Source: Candidatus Bacteroides merdipullorum (GTDB lineage: Bacteria; Bacteroidota; Bacteroidia; Bacteroidales; Bacteroidaceae). From it: 38,606 nt of DNA. The DNA lies in contig DXCK01000102.1 of NCBI GenBank assembly GCA_019116045.1, positions 1 through 38,606 of the forward strand. The letters are read 5' to 3'. The notes beneath the pieces are model-generated. The model had not been told where the DNA came from. It saw only the letters and a list, made by a program, of their open reading frames with translations, and made no database searches. The position numbers and the translations under genes are program-made. Positions 16,085-23,569 of the stretch are shown here, piece after piece (the stretch's first letter is position 1; the number at the start of each line of letters is the position of its first letter).

Positions 16085-16865
16085 AGCCGTCAGGTGTTAT
16101 GGTAAATACATAGTAATTGCGGTTCTTCATGCAATCACTCATATAATACATGATGCCGTCTTCGAAAAGGTCTTCTTCGAACACATGGTGTTCATGGGCA
16201 GCGGTGCAGAACTGGATGCCAGGGAAGGACTTGACATATTTCTGGAATGTTTGCGATACATTATTGTTGAAATCGTTGCATCCCGGGCGGATGTGCATGC
16301 AGAATACGGTCTTATCAAACTCATCGGCACGATTAGTCAGTTCATTGTCAATAAAGCCAAAGTCGGGGATAGGTTTCGAGTAGTCATATTCGATGGCATT
16401 GGTGTTGAGGCAGACAAACTTCACGCGGCCTGCGATGAACGAGAAGTTGGGTTCGCCGAACACAGCCCGATAAGTATCTTCACCCGTACCTAAACAGTCG
16501 TGATTGCCGATTAAGGCTACATAAGGAACATTCAATCCGTTGAGAATATCGCGTTGCCACAGGAATTCGTCTGTGACACCAAAGTCGCTTAAATCACCGC
16601 CGTGAATGACGAAATCAATGTCGGTACGTTGGTTCACATGCTTCACAAAGTCTTCTGTTTCATCATACCAGCGTTGCGAGTCTCCCATAGTGACGAAGCG
16701 GATGCTTTCTTTGCCAGAGCAAGCGGATTCTATACGCTCAATATTTCGTGCGTTGACGTTTGTTTCTCCACTGATGCGGACATCGTATGGGTGGTAGTCT
16801 ATCAGGTCGCAACCTGTCAGCAACAAAAGGCCGGTACATAGTGCGAGGTGAGCGAGATGTTTCAT
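16059..16865 (-). CDS. Lipoprotein calcineurin-like metallophosphoesterase
   Basis: 268 residues. A lipoprotein signal LALCTGLLLLTGC puts the lipid-modified Cys at about residue 19. The metallophosphoesterase motifs are in order: VTMGDSQ, VIHGGDLSD, LIGNHDC, FCMHIRP and AAHEHHVFEED (the usual GHxH is AHEHH here). It would hydrolyse a phosphoester in the periplasm or at the cell surface with a two-metal centre; the substrate is unknown. Together with the overlapping outer-membrane gene it forms a two-gene unit, divergent from the ABC operon, with a clear -7 element at 16906-16913. Confidence 0.85.
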   Translation of the reverse strand: MKHLAHLALCTGLLLLTGCDLIDYHPYDVRISGETNVNARNIERIESACSGKESIRFVTMGDSQRWYDETEDFVKHVNQRTDIDFVIHGGDLSDFGVTDEFLWQRDILNGLNVPYVALIGNHDCLGTGEDTYRAVFGEPNFSFIAGRVKFVCLNTNAIEYDYSKPIPDFGFIDNELTNRADEFDKTVFCMHIRPGCNDFNNNVSQTFQKYVKSFPGIQFCTAAHEHHVFEEDLFEDGIMYYMSDCMKNRNYYVFTITPDGYEREIIYF

Positions 16866-16905
16866 AGAATGGTGTATGTTATAGATGGTGTTACAAAACT
16901 CGGGG

Positions 16906-16913
16906 CAAAGATA
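16906..16913 (-). promoter_or_regulatory. Bacteroides -7 promoter element for the metallophosphoesterase unit
   Basis: TATCTTTG on the minus strand, 40 bases before the ATG at 16865. Confidence 0.6.
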
Positions 16914-16989
16914 GAGTTTTCTATCTAACCAGCAATGCTGCGTATGCCTGTTTTATTAGTCTTTATTACGGAATATTTTCGGTGGAAAC

Positions 16990-17006
16990 TGTCTAAAAAA
17001 TAGACA
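16990..17006. promoter_or_regulatory. Dyad 1, candidate enhancer site for the NtrC-like regulator
   Basis: TGTCTA-AAAAA-TAGACA, a perfect 6+6 dyad. It starts 21 bp (two helical turns) before dyad 2 and about 110 bp upstream of the inferred sigma-54 start site. Confidence 0.7.
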
Positions 17007-17010
17007 CAGT

Positions 17011-17027
17011 TGTCTAATAATTAGACA
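17011..17027. promoter_or_regulatory. Dyad 2, candidate enhancer site for the NtrC-like regulator
   Basis: TGTCTAATAATTAGACA is a perfect 8+1+8 palindrome carrying the same TGTCTA/TAGACA half-sites as dyad 1, centred about 89 bp upstream of the inferred start site. Confidence 0.75.
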
Positions 17028-17080
17028 CACGATACTTGTGCTGGATTCTGCTACTTGTTGATTATCACCATGATGTGTCT

Positions 17081-17097
17081 TTGGCACGGTTTTGGTA
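17081..17097 (+). promoter_or_regulatory. Candidate sigma-54 (-24/-12) promoter of the ABC operon
   Basis: TTGGCACGGTTTTGGTA matches the sigma-54 consensus TGGCACG-N4-TTGCW well in the -24 half (TGGCACG) and less well in the -12 half (TGGT instead of TTGC; GG-N10-GT instead of GG-N10-GC). No TAnnTTTG element lies between it and the ATG at 17136. Predicted start site near 17108. Confidence 0.65.
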
Positions 17098-17135
17098 TTA
17101 GATAAAGGTGAGAAACTGATAATAAGCACAACGAT

Positions 17136-19463
17136 ATGAAACAACTGCATTACGTTATCCAGACCCTGCTCCACTCGAAAGGGAGCAATCTGTTGAAGGT
17201 CGTCTCCCTGGGCTTGGGGCTGACGATGAGCATCCTGCTCTTTGCCCGCGTGGCGTTCGAGCAGAGTTACGATACGTGTTTCCCGGACACCGACCGCCTC
17301 TACCAGGTGTGGAGCCAGTTTACGGTGAAGGGCGAGAAGCTGGATTGGCAGGAGATGAACTGCGGTCCCGTGGCGGGTGCCATTCTGGAGAGCTTCCCTG
17401 AACAAGTAGAATCGGCCACGTGCACCGCACACTGGCTGGTGAGCAACCCGCTCTATTACGGTAACACCCGCTTCGACGACAAGAAGATTGCCGCCGACTC
17501 CCTGTTCTTCCGTACGATGGGCATTGAGGTGCTGAGCGGCAATCCCGTGCAAGACCTCCAGCAGCCCAATGTCGTTTACCTAAGCGAGACGCTGGCACGG
17601 AAGATGTTTGGCACGGAAGACCCCATAGGCAAGGTCATCAGCTATAACCACGAGCGTGACCTGACGGTGAGGGGCACGTATGCCGACCTGCCGGACAACA
17701 CGACGTTGAAGGCCGAGGGCATTGTCTCCCTGCCTCCGTCGTGGGCGGCTGAGGTGAGCAATTATTCGTGGAGTGGGGGAGATTCTTATTTCCAATACAT
17801 CCGTCTGAAGCCGGGTGCGGATGCCGAGGCGCTGAACAGTCGCTTGGGGGCGATGGTGGATAAATACCGTCCGTCGGAAGACAAGAAGGTGTATGGCTAT
17901 ACCGCGAAGATTGCCCCGCTGCGCGACACGTACCGGGGATATGAGGACATGAAGCGTTCTGCGGTCATCCTCACGGTGATGGGCTTTGCCATCCTCTTCA
18001 TCGCCGCGTTGAACTATGCGCTCATCTCCATCTCCTCCCTGTCGCGGCGGGCCAAGGCCGTGGGCGTGCAGAAGTGCAGCGGGGCCAGCAGCGCAGGTAT
18101 CTTCGGGATGTTTCTGGCAGAGACGGCTCTCATCATCGGTCTGGCCTTGGTGGTTATGGTATTCCTGCTCTTTGCCTTCCAGGACTTTGTGGAGGACACG
18201 GCTGCCACACGGCTGGCCAATCTCTTTACGGGCAACCGCCTTTGGGTGCCTGTCGGGACAGTCTTGCTGCTCTTCCTGATAGGCGGCGTGCTGCCGGGGC
18301 AACTGTTTGCAAGGATACCCGTCACGCAGGTGTTCCGCCGCTATACCGAGGGCAAGAAGGGGTGGAAGCGCCCGCTGCTGTTCGTACAATTTGCTGGGGT
18401 GGCCTTCATCTGCGGGGTGATGTGGATGGTGACGGTGCAGTATGATTATGTGACCAGTAAGGACATGGGATTCAGCACGGAGCGTGTGGCTACGGGCTAT
18501 ATTCCTTTCACAACAGCCGAGGAGAGTGAGGGTGCCGAACACTTCTTCCGCTCTCTGCCCTATGTGGAGGATGTGACGGCCGGCGGCGACCCCTTGATGG
18601 GTTACAGCGGCACGATGATAAATGACGAGGGCGGCAATTCGCTCTTCTCCGCCCGCTTCGACCAAATCCGTCCGAACTACGCCGACTTCATGGGCATGAC
18701 CCTTTTGAAAGGCCGTATGCCCCGCTTGGAAGGGCTGGAGCATTGGTATGACGAGGTGGTAGTGAACGAGACGCTGGCCCGCATGATGCACTGGGGTGAC
18801 GACGTGGTGGGGTGCATGGTGAACACCATGGGAGTGAACGTCAAGGTGGTCGGCTTGTTGAAGGACTTCCAGATGGGCGGTTTCTACGAGCAGCCTGCAC
18901 CCTACATCGGCTTCGCCAAAACGAGTTTCGGCGGCAACCTGTTCTTCAAGCTGAAGGAACCCTTCGGCGACAACCTGCTGAAACTACAGCAGGCCACCGT
19001 CAATGCCTATCCAGATAAGACCATTGACATTTACTCCATGCAGAGCGAAGCCGACCGTCTTTACAACCCCGTCCGCGTCCTGCGCAACGCCATGATGGTG
19101 GCCGCCTTGGTCATGTTCTTAGTGATGCTGATGGGCCTCCTGGGCTACACGGCCGACGAGGTGCAAAGACGCTCCAAGGAGATAGCCATCCGCAAGGTCA
19201 ACGGCGCCGAGGCTGCGGGCATCCTCGAACTGTTGGGCCGCGACATCCTCTGGGTGGCCGTGCCGGCGGTGCTGCTGGGCGTGTGTGCCTCGGCCTATGT
19301 CAACGGGCTGTGGCTCGACATGTTTTCCGTCGCCGTGCCGTCGGGCTGGGCCATGTATGTGCTCGTGGCCATCGTCAACCTGCTGGTCATCCTGGGCTGC
19401 GTCTTGTGGCGCACGTGGCACATTGCCAACGAGAACCCCGTTGTCAGCCTGAAGAGCGAATGA
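17136..19463 (+). CDS. ABC transporter permease, FtsX/MacB-like (first of two)
   Basis: 775 residues. Start MKQLHYVIQTLLHSKGSNLLKVVSLGLGLTMSILLFARVAFE has the first membrane helix (about 20-40), followed by a large MacB-like periplasmic domain (about 45-270), three helices (around 285, 330 and 380) with the FtsX motif SRRAKAVGVQKCSGASSAGI, then a second half with GWKRPLLFVQFAGVAFI, another periplasmic domain and C-terminal helices with RRSKEIAIRKVNGAEAAGI and the closing NENPVVSLKSE. It is thus an eight-helix double-FtsX permease. It is paired with the ATPase at 19602 and a paralogous permease at 20387. Such MacB-like systems transmit force to the periplasm or move lipids, peptides or drugs; the substrate is unknown. 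Confidence 0.9.
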   Translation: MKQLHYVIQTLLHSKGSNLLKVVSLGLGLTMSILLFARVAFEQSYDTCFPDTDRLYQVWSQFTVKGEKLDWQEMNCGPVAGAILESFPEQVESATCTAHWLVSNPLYYGNTRFDDKKIAADSLFFRTMGIEVLSGNPVQDLQQPNVVYLSETLARKMFGTEDPIGKVISYNHERDLTVRGTYADLPDNTTLKAEGIVSLPPSWAAEVSNYSWSGGDSYFQYIRLKPGADAEALNSRLGAMVDKYRPSEDKKVYGYTAKIAPLRDTYRGYEDMKRSAVILTVMGFAILFIAALNYALISISSLSRRAKAVGVQKCSGASSAGIFGMFLAETALIIGLALVVMVFLLFAFQDFVEDTAATRLANLFTGNRLWVPVGTVLLLFLIGGVLPGQLFARIPVTQVFRRYTEGKKGWKRPLLFVQFAGVAFICGVMWMVTVQYDYVTSKDMGFSTERVATGYIPFTTAEESEGAEHFFRSLPYVEDVTAGGDPLMGYSGTMINDEGGNSLFSARFDQIRPNYADFMGMTLLKGRMPRLEGLEHWYDEVVVNETLARMMHWGDDVVGCMVNTMGVNVKVVGLLKDFQMGGFYEQPAPYIGFAKTSFGGNLFFKLKEPFGDNLLKLQQATVNAYPDKTIDIYSMQSEADRLYNPVRVLRNAMMVAALVMFLVMLMGLLGYTADEVQRRSKEIAIRKVNGAEAAGILELLGRDILWVAVPAVLLGVCASAYVNGLWLDMFSVAVPSGWAMYVLVAIVNLLVILGCVLWRTWHIANENPVVSLKSE

Positions 19464-19478
19464 CGTACTTTAGTGAAC

Positions 19479-19567
19479 AGGGAACAAGTTGACGAGTTGA
19501 CAAGGGTAGATTCAACCCTGTCTGACAACGTATCTTGTAGTCTTGTTAACTTGTTCCCTCGTCAACA
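19479..19567. repeat. 8-bp iterated inverted repeat between permease and ATPase genes
   Basis: AGGGAACAAGTT (19479-19490) and AACTTGTTCCCT (19548-19559) are a perfect 12-bp inverted repeat. The arms continue with GACGAGTT/GACAAG units on the left and CTCGTCAAC on the right, the same 8-bp unit family as at 9206-9372. Confidence 0.7.
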
Positions 19568-19601
19568 GATAATATACTAACAACTAAAAACATATTGCAT
19601 T

Positions 19602-20282
19602 ATGATTCAGATTAACGACATCAGCAAAGTATTCCGCACGTCGGAAGTAGAAACCGTAGCTTTGAACCACGTCAACCTCGCGGTGAACGAAGGCGAGTTC
19701 GTAGCCATCATGGGCCCCTCGGGCTGTGGCAAGTCCACCCTGTTGAACATCCTCGGCCTGCTGGACAATCCCACCGCGGGCAGTTACAAACTCCTGGGCC
19801 AAGAGGTGGCCGGGCTGAAGGAGAAGGAGCGCACCCGCGTCCGCAAGGGCAAGCTGGGCTTCGTCTTCCAGAGCTTCAACCTGATAGACGAGCTCAACGT
19901 CTTCGAGAACGTCGAGCTGCCGCTGACCTACCTCGGCATCAAGGCGGCCGAACGCAAGGAGATGGTGAACGCCATCCTGCGCCGCATGAACATCGGCCAC
20001 CGCGCCAAGCACTTCCCCCAGCAGCTCTCGGGCGGACAGCAGCAGCGCGTGGCCATCGCCCGCGCCGTCGTCACCAACCCCAAGCTCATCCTGGCCGACG
20101 AGCCGACGGGTAACCTCGACTCGAAGAACGGCGCCGAGGTGATGAATCTCCTGACCGAGCTGAACAAGGAGGGAACGACCATCATCATGGTGACGCACTC
20201 GCAGCACGACGCCTCCTTTGCCCACCGCACGGTGCACCTGTTCGACGGGAGCGTGGTGGCGAGCACGAAGAACAACCTATGA
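19602..20282 (+). CDS. ABC transporter ATP-binding protein (LolD/MacB type)
   Basis: 226 residues with Walker A GPSGCGKST (38-46), Q-loop FVFQSFN (about 87-93), signature LSGGQQQRVAIARA (about 143), Walker B LILADEPTGNLDSKNG and H-loop MVTHSQHDASFA. The length and the DEPTGNLDS sequence are typical of the LolD/MacB/FtsE group that pairs with FtsX-type permeases. It energises the two neighbouring permeases, 17136-19463 and 20387-22720. The intergenic repeats on both sides of it probably modulate the stoichiometry of the three subunits, by inference. Confidence 0.95.
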   Translation: MIQINDISKVFRTSEVETVALNHVNLAVNEGEFVAIMGPSGCGKSTLLNILGLLDNPTAGSYKLLGQEVAGLKEKERTRVRKGKLGFVFQSFNLIDELNVFENVELPLTYLGIKAAERKEMVNAILRRMNIGHRAKHFPQQLSGGQQQRVAIARAVVTNPKLILADEPTGNLDSKNGAEVMNLLTELNKEGTTIIMVTHSQHDASFAHRTVHLFDGSVVASTKNNL

Positions 20283-20383
20283 TAATGAAGAATGAAGAAT
20301 TGGCCGTGCATACGGCAGTTCTTCGGCTTCATTCATTCCTCATTCTACATTCTTCATTATTCACTCTTCATTCTTCATTTATA
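20282..20383. repeat. 7-bp iterated inverted repeat between ATPase and second permease
   Basis: Heptamers of ATTCTTC type run from about 20328 to 20383, and complementary AATGAAG heptamers occupy 20284-20300. ATAATGAAGAA (20282-20292) and TTCTTCATTAT (20350-20360) are a perfect 11-bp inverted repeat. The frame happens to be open through it from an ATG at 20279, which would add 36 repeat-encoded residues to the permease. Confidence 0.7.
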
Positions 20384-20386
20384 AAG

Positions 20387-22720
20387 ATGAGATACCTATA
20401 CTATACCATACAGACCCTGCGCCGGGGCCGTGCGTCCAGCTTCATCAAGCTGCTGTCGCTCACCCTCGGCCTGCTGGTGGGCGTGCTGCTCTTTGCGCAG
20501 ATAGCCTACGAGCTGAATTATGAGAAATGTTACCCCGAGTCCGACCGCCTGGCCATGGTGCGCATCCGAATCAGTACCGAAGACACCGACGCGCTGAAGA
20601 CCGCCATCGGCGATTATCCCTACGACGGGACCGTCTATGACGTCGTGGCGCCTACCCTGGCCGAAGAGATGGCCGAGTGGGTGGAGTCGGCCACTACCAT
20701 CAACACCAATGGGGGACGATACGTGTATTATGGCAACAAGCTGCTGGAAGGCACGTCGTACATCCGGGCCGACACGGCCTATTTCCGCACGATGGGCATT
20801 GAGGTGCTGGAGGGTGACCAGCGCGACCTGCTGCGCACGGGTGCCACCTTTGTCTCCGAGAGCTTCGCCAAGGCTACCTTCGGCGACGAAAGCCCCATAG
20901 GCAAGGAGCTGACGCTAGACAAGCAGGATGTGCTGACCGTGCGCGGCGTCTACCGCGACATGCCGCAGAATACCTTCCTGGGACATTATGACTTCGTGGC
21001 TTCCGTCCATGCCAACGGCGGATACGTCAACGGCAACGGATGGCGGGGAAACGACATGTTCAATGCCATCCTCCGCCTGCGCCGGGCCGGAGACGTGGAG
21101 GCCGTCAACGACCGCATACAGCAGGTTATCGAGCGGCACACGTCGACCAGTTGGGACGGGTGGAAATCGACGTACAGCGTCATCCCTTTGCCCGACCTGC
21201 ATACCGATTATCCTGACATACGCCGCCGCCTGGCCATCCTGGGCTTCCTGGGCTTTGCCCTGTTCTTCGTGGCTGCTATGAACTACATCCTCATCTCCAT
21301 CGCCACGCTGAGCCGCCGCGCCAAGGCCGTGGGCGTGCACAAGTGCAACGGGGCAGGCGAGGGACAGGTGTTCACCCTGTTCATGCTGGAGACGGGGGCG
21401 ATAGTGCTGGCCGCTGTCGTGTTGTCGGCTTTGCTGCTCTGGCTGTTTGCCGGAGGCATCGAGTCGTGGCTGGGCATCTCGGTGGGGGCGCTCTTCACGT
21501 GGCAGACGCTGTGGGTGCCGCTGCTGACCGTGCTGCTGCTGGTCGTGGTGGCGGGTGTGCTGCCGGGGCGGATGTTTGCCCGGATACCCGTCACGCAGGT
21601 GTTCCGCCGCTATACGGACGCTAAGAAGGGGTGGAAGCGCGGCTTGCTGGCCGTGCAGTTTGCGGGCGTCAGTTTCGTGCTGGGCTTGCTGATGGTGACG
21701 GTGATGCAGTACAGCCTGCTGATGAACGGCGACATGGGCTTCCGCATCCCCGGGCTGGTGCAGGCCGAGAGCTGGCAGCAGGCCGACCGCGGGCAGACCA
21801 TCTGCGACTATATCGAGCGCCAGCCCTACGTGGAGGGAGCCACGGCGGCTGCCATGGGCGTGCTGGGCGAGTATTGGACGCAGGGGCTGATGGGCAACGA
21901 CGGCAAGCGCATCACCGTGCTGAACTATAATCCCTGCCAGAAGGATTATGCGGAGGTGATGGGCATTGAAATCATCGAGGGAAAGCCGATGGAGAAGATA
22001 GGCGACGTGCTGGTGAACGAAGAGGTGGTGCGCCTGATGAACTGGACGGACGGTGCCGTGGGCAAGCGCTTGAACGACTTCATCGACCGGGAGAGAGACC
22101 ATCCCATCGTGGGCGTGTTCCGCGACGTGCGCAACAAGGGGATGCGGTGGGAGCAGCAGGCCATCGCCTTGGTGTGCAGCAACGTCTATCATGCCTTCGA
22201 CGTGCGTCTGAAGGAGCCGTATGACGAGAACCTGGACAAGCTGAACGACTTCGTGTCCGAGGCTTTCCCCGACGTGGCGCTCAACTTCATCAGCGTAGCC
22301 GAGATGCAACGTTACATCTACATGGACACGTACCTCTTCCGCAACGCCGTCTACCTGGCCTCGGTGTTCATCATCCTCATCGTGCTGATGGGCCTCATCG
22401 GCTACGTCAACGACGAGACGGGCCGCCGTGCCAAGGAGATAGCCATCCGCAAGGTCAACGGGGCCTCGGCCGCCGACATCCTGCGGCTGCTGTCGCGCGG
22501 CGTGCTGCTCATCGCCGTGCCCTGCGTGGCGGTGGGTTCGGGGGTGGCCTGGTATGTGGGCACGGAGTGGCTCACGCAGTTTGCCGGGCAGGTCAGCATC
22601 AGCCCGCTGCACTTCGTCGGGCTGGCCGTGCTGCTGCTGGTGGTCATTGTCTGCATCGTGGTGCTGAAGGCCTGGCATATTGCCAACGAGAACCCCGTGG
22701 AGAGCATCAAGGCCGAGTAG
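20387..22720 (+). CDS. ABC transporter permease, FtsX/MacB-like (second)
   Basis: 777 residues from the ATG at 20387 (MRYLYYTIQTLRRGRASSF). An upstream in-frame ATG at 20279 is rejected because the intervening sequence is the heptamer repeat and the paralogue at 17136 starts at the equivalent of 20387. Architecture matches the first permease: helix 1 (LLSLTLGLLVGVLLFAQIAY), periplasmic MacB-like domain, three helices with SRRAKAVGVHKCNGAGEGQV, GWKRGLLAVQFAGVSFVLG, second periplasmic domain, and C-terminal helices with RRAKEIAIRKVNGASAADI, ending NENPVESIKAE. The two permeases clearly arose by duplication and probably form a heterodimer with the ATPase. A 9-bp-unit inverted repeat follows the stop by 14 bases. 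Confidence 0.92.
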   Translation: MRYLYYTIQTLRRGRASSFIKLLSLTLGLLVGVLLFAQIAYELNYEKCYPESDRLAMVRIRISTEDTDALKTAIGDYPYDGTVYDVVAPTLAEEMAEWVESATTINTNGGRYVYYGNKLLEGTSYIRADTAYFRTMGIEVLEGDQRDLLRTGATFVSESFAKATFGDESPIGKELTLDKQDVLTVRGVYRDMPQNTFLGHYDFVASVHANGGYVNGNGWRGNDMFNAILRLRRAGDVEAVNDRIQQVIERHTSTSWDGWKSTYSVIPLPDLHTDYPDIRRRLAILGFLGFALFFVAAMNYILISIATLSRRAKAVGVHKCNGAGEGQVFTLFMLETGAIVLAAVVLSALLLWLFAGGIESWLGISVGALFTWQTLWVPLLTVLLLVVVAGVLPGRMFARIPVTQVFRRYTDAKKGWKRGLLAVQFAGVSFVLGLLMVTVMQYSLLMNGDMGFRIPGLVQAESWQQADRGQTICDYIERQPYVEGATAAAMGVLGEYWTQGLMGNDGKRITVLNYNPCQKDYAEVMGIEIIEGKPMEKIGDVLVNEEVVRLMNWTDGAVGKRLNDFIDRERDHPIVGVFRDVRNKGMRWEQQAIALVCSNVYHAFDVRLKEPYDENLDKLNDFVSEAFPDVALNFISVAEMQRYIYMDTYLFRNAVYLASVFIILIVLMGLIGYVNDETGRRAKEIAIRKVNGASAADILRLLSRGVLLIAVPCVAVGSGVAWYVGTEWLTQFAGQVSISPLHFVGLAVLLLVVIVCIVVLKAWHIANENPVESIKAE

Positions 22721-22734
22721 GGCGCGATACAGGA

Positions 22735-22841
22735 GCACGCGGATGACGCAGACAAAGCAGATGCCCGCAGATGGTATCCCGGTGGTGGGTCACTGAATAC
22801 ACATCTGTGGGCATCCTTTTGAATCTGCGTCATCCGCGTGC
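22735..22841. repeat. 107-bp inverted-repeat element with 9-bp iterated units
   Basis: GCACGCGGATGACGCAGA (22735-22752) and TCTGCGTCATCCGCGTGC (22824-22841) are perfect 18-bp inverted ends. An inner pair, GATGCCCGCAGATG (22760-22773) and CATCTGTGGGCATC (22802-22815), pairs with one mismatch. The arms read as 9-bp units (GCGGATGAC, GCAGACAAA, GCAGATGCC). It sits between convergent genes and could end transcription from both sides. Confidence 0.8.
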
Positions 22842-22880
22842 CATACACGTATGTCTGCTTGTATGCCGCGCGTTACCGCA

Positions 22881-23108
22881 TCAGCCGTTATAATAGCTCA
22901 GCGTCAGGTAGATGAGGTTCCGTCGTCCGGCCTTCGTCTCCTCGATGCCCAGCTTGCCTTCGCGTGCCAGCCAACCGATGGCGGCGTTCAGTTCGCGGTC
23001 GGGCAGTCCCGTCTTTTCCTTCACTTCGCTGTACGACCACTCCCGGTGCTCGCTTGCCAGCACGCGATAGACGATGCCGGCGTTTTCTCCAATGGTTTGT
23101 ACGTTCAT
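22881..23108 (-). CDS. Winged helix-turn-helix protein (DUF2582-like)
   Basis: 75 residues from the ATG at 23108 (MNVQTIGENAGIVYRVLAS). An earlier in-frame start at 23204 lies upstream of the promoter element at 23142-23149, so it is excluded. The protein is a single winged helix: helices GIVYRVLASE, SYSEVKEKTG and DRELNAAIGWLAREG followed by the wing LGIEETKAGRRNLIYLTLSYY. It resembles the DUF2582 (PF10771) small winged-helix family common in Bacteroidota. Probably a DNA-binding protein or regulator; targets unknown. It faces away from the HU-like gene at 23570, with the 22-bp array A between them. Confidence 0.8.
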   Translation of the reverse strand: MNVQTIGENAGIVYRVLASEHREWSYSEVKEKTGLPDRELNAAIGWLAREGKLGIEETKAGRRNLIYLTLSYYNG

Positions 23109-23141
23109 ACTGACTAAGATGTTATAGTTAGAAATCGTCGG

Positions 23142-23149
23142 CAAATATA
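23142..23149 (-). promoter_or_regulatory. Bacteroides -7 promoter element for the winged-helix gene
   Basis: TATATTTG on the minus strand, 33 bases before the ATG at 23108; it decides the start codon of that gene. Confidence 0.55.
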
Positions 23150-23320
23150 CAGATTCTTTTTCAAACTGTCGCCCCCGAGGGGTATTTTTCTTGCCATCCG
23201 TCATCCTGCGGGGCCGGATAGAAGGGGCATCTGCACTTTACACACATGGGTCTCATGGCAGACACAGCCATTCCCCCTATGTAGGCCACAGTCACGTGAC
23301 CCCGCTACTTCACAGGTCTT

Positions 23321-23444
23321 ATTACAGCTTAAATACAAATGAATTACAACTTAAATACCTCGCGATTACAATTTAAATATTTCCGTATGACAACTGTAAT
23401 ACGAATATGTTATCATTACAATTCAGAAGAATTTAAACTGTAAT
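23321..23444. repeat. 22-bp periodic array A (ATTACAnnTTAAATAC)
   Basis: Units start at 23321 (ATTACAGCTTAAATAC), 23343 (ATTACAACTTAAATAC), 23365 (ATTACAATTTAAATAT) and 23387 (ATGACAACTGTAATAC), exactly 22 bp apart with 6-bp spacers of unrelated sequence. A further half-unit ATTACAATT is at 23415 and an inverted copy at 23429-23444. This fills much of the 461-base gap between the divergent winged-helix and HU-like genes. The remainder (23205-23320 and 23445-23530) shows no gene; CCCTATG occurs in it three times (near 23275, 23477 and 23502). Confidence 0.75.
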
Positions 23445-23534
23445 TCATTCATATTTAATATATAATAACGACTGTTCCCTATGTGCTTCACATACCTTAA
23501 CCCTATGGGGGAAGGCATACTGGGGGGTATTGCG

Positions 23535-23542
23535 TATATTTG
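23535..23542 (+). promoter_or_regulatory. Bacteroides -7 promoter element for the second HU-like/DUF4469 gene
   Basis: TATATTTG, 27 bases before the ATG at 23570 and about 90 bp downstream of array A. Confidence 0.55.
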
Positions 23543-23569
23543 CCTGAGTAGAATAACGATAAGAACCTT

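Noticed and set aside
17609..17626. TGGCACGGAAGACC as a second sigma-54 site
   Set aside because: It lies inside the permease coding sequence and lacks a -12 half.
20915..22738. A 607-residue open frame on the minus strand opposite the second permease
   Set aside because: High-GC shadow of the real plus-strand gene; composition is His/Gln/Arg-rich with no domain, and the plus strand carries clear FtsX motifs.
22735..22841. Insertion sequence
   Set aside because: Inverted ends are present, but there is no transposase frame and no visible target-site duplication; recorded as an inverted-repeat element only.
23321..23444. CRISPR array
   Set aside because: Units of 16 bp with 6-bp spacers are far too short, and no cas gene is present in the window; the same holds for the other 22-bp arrays.
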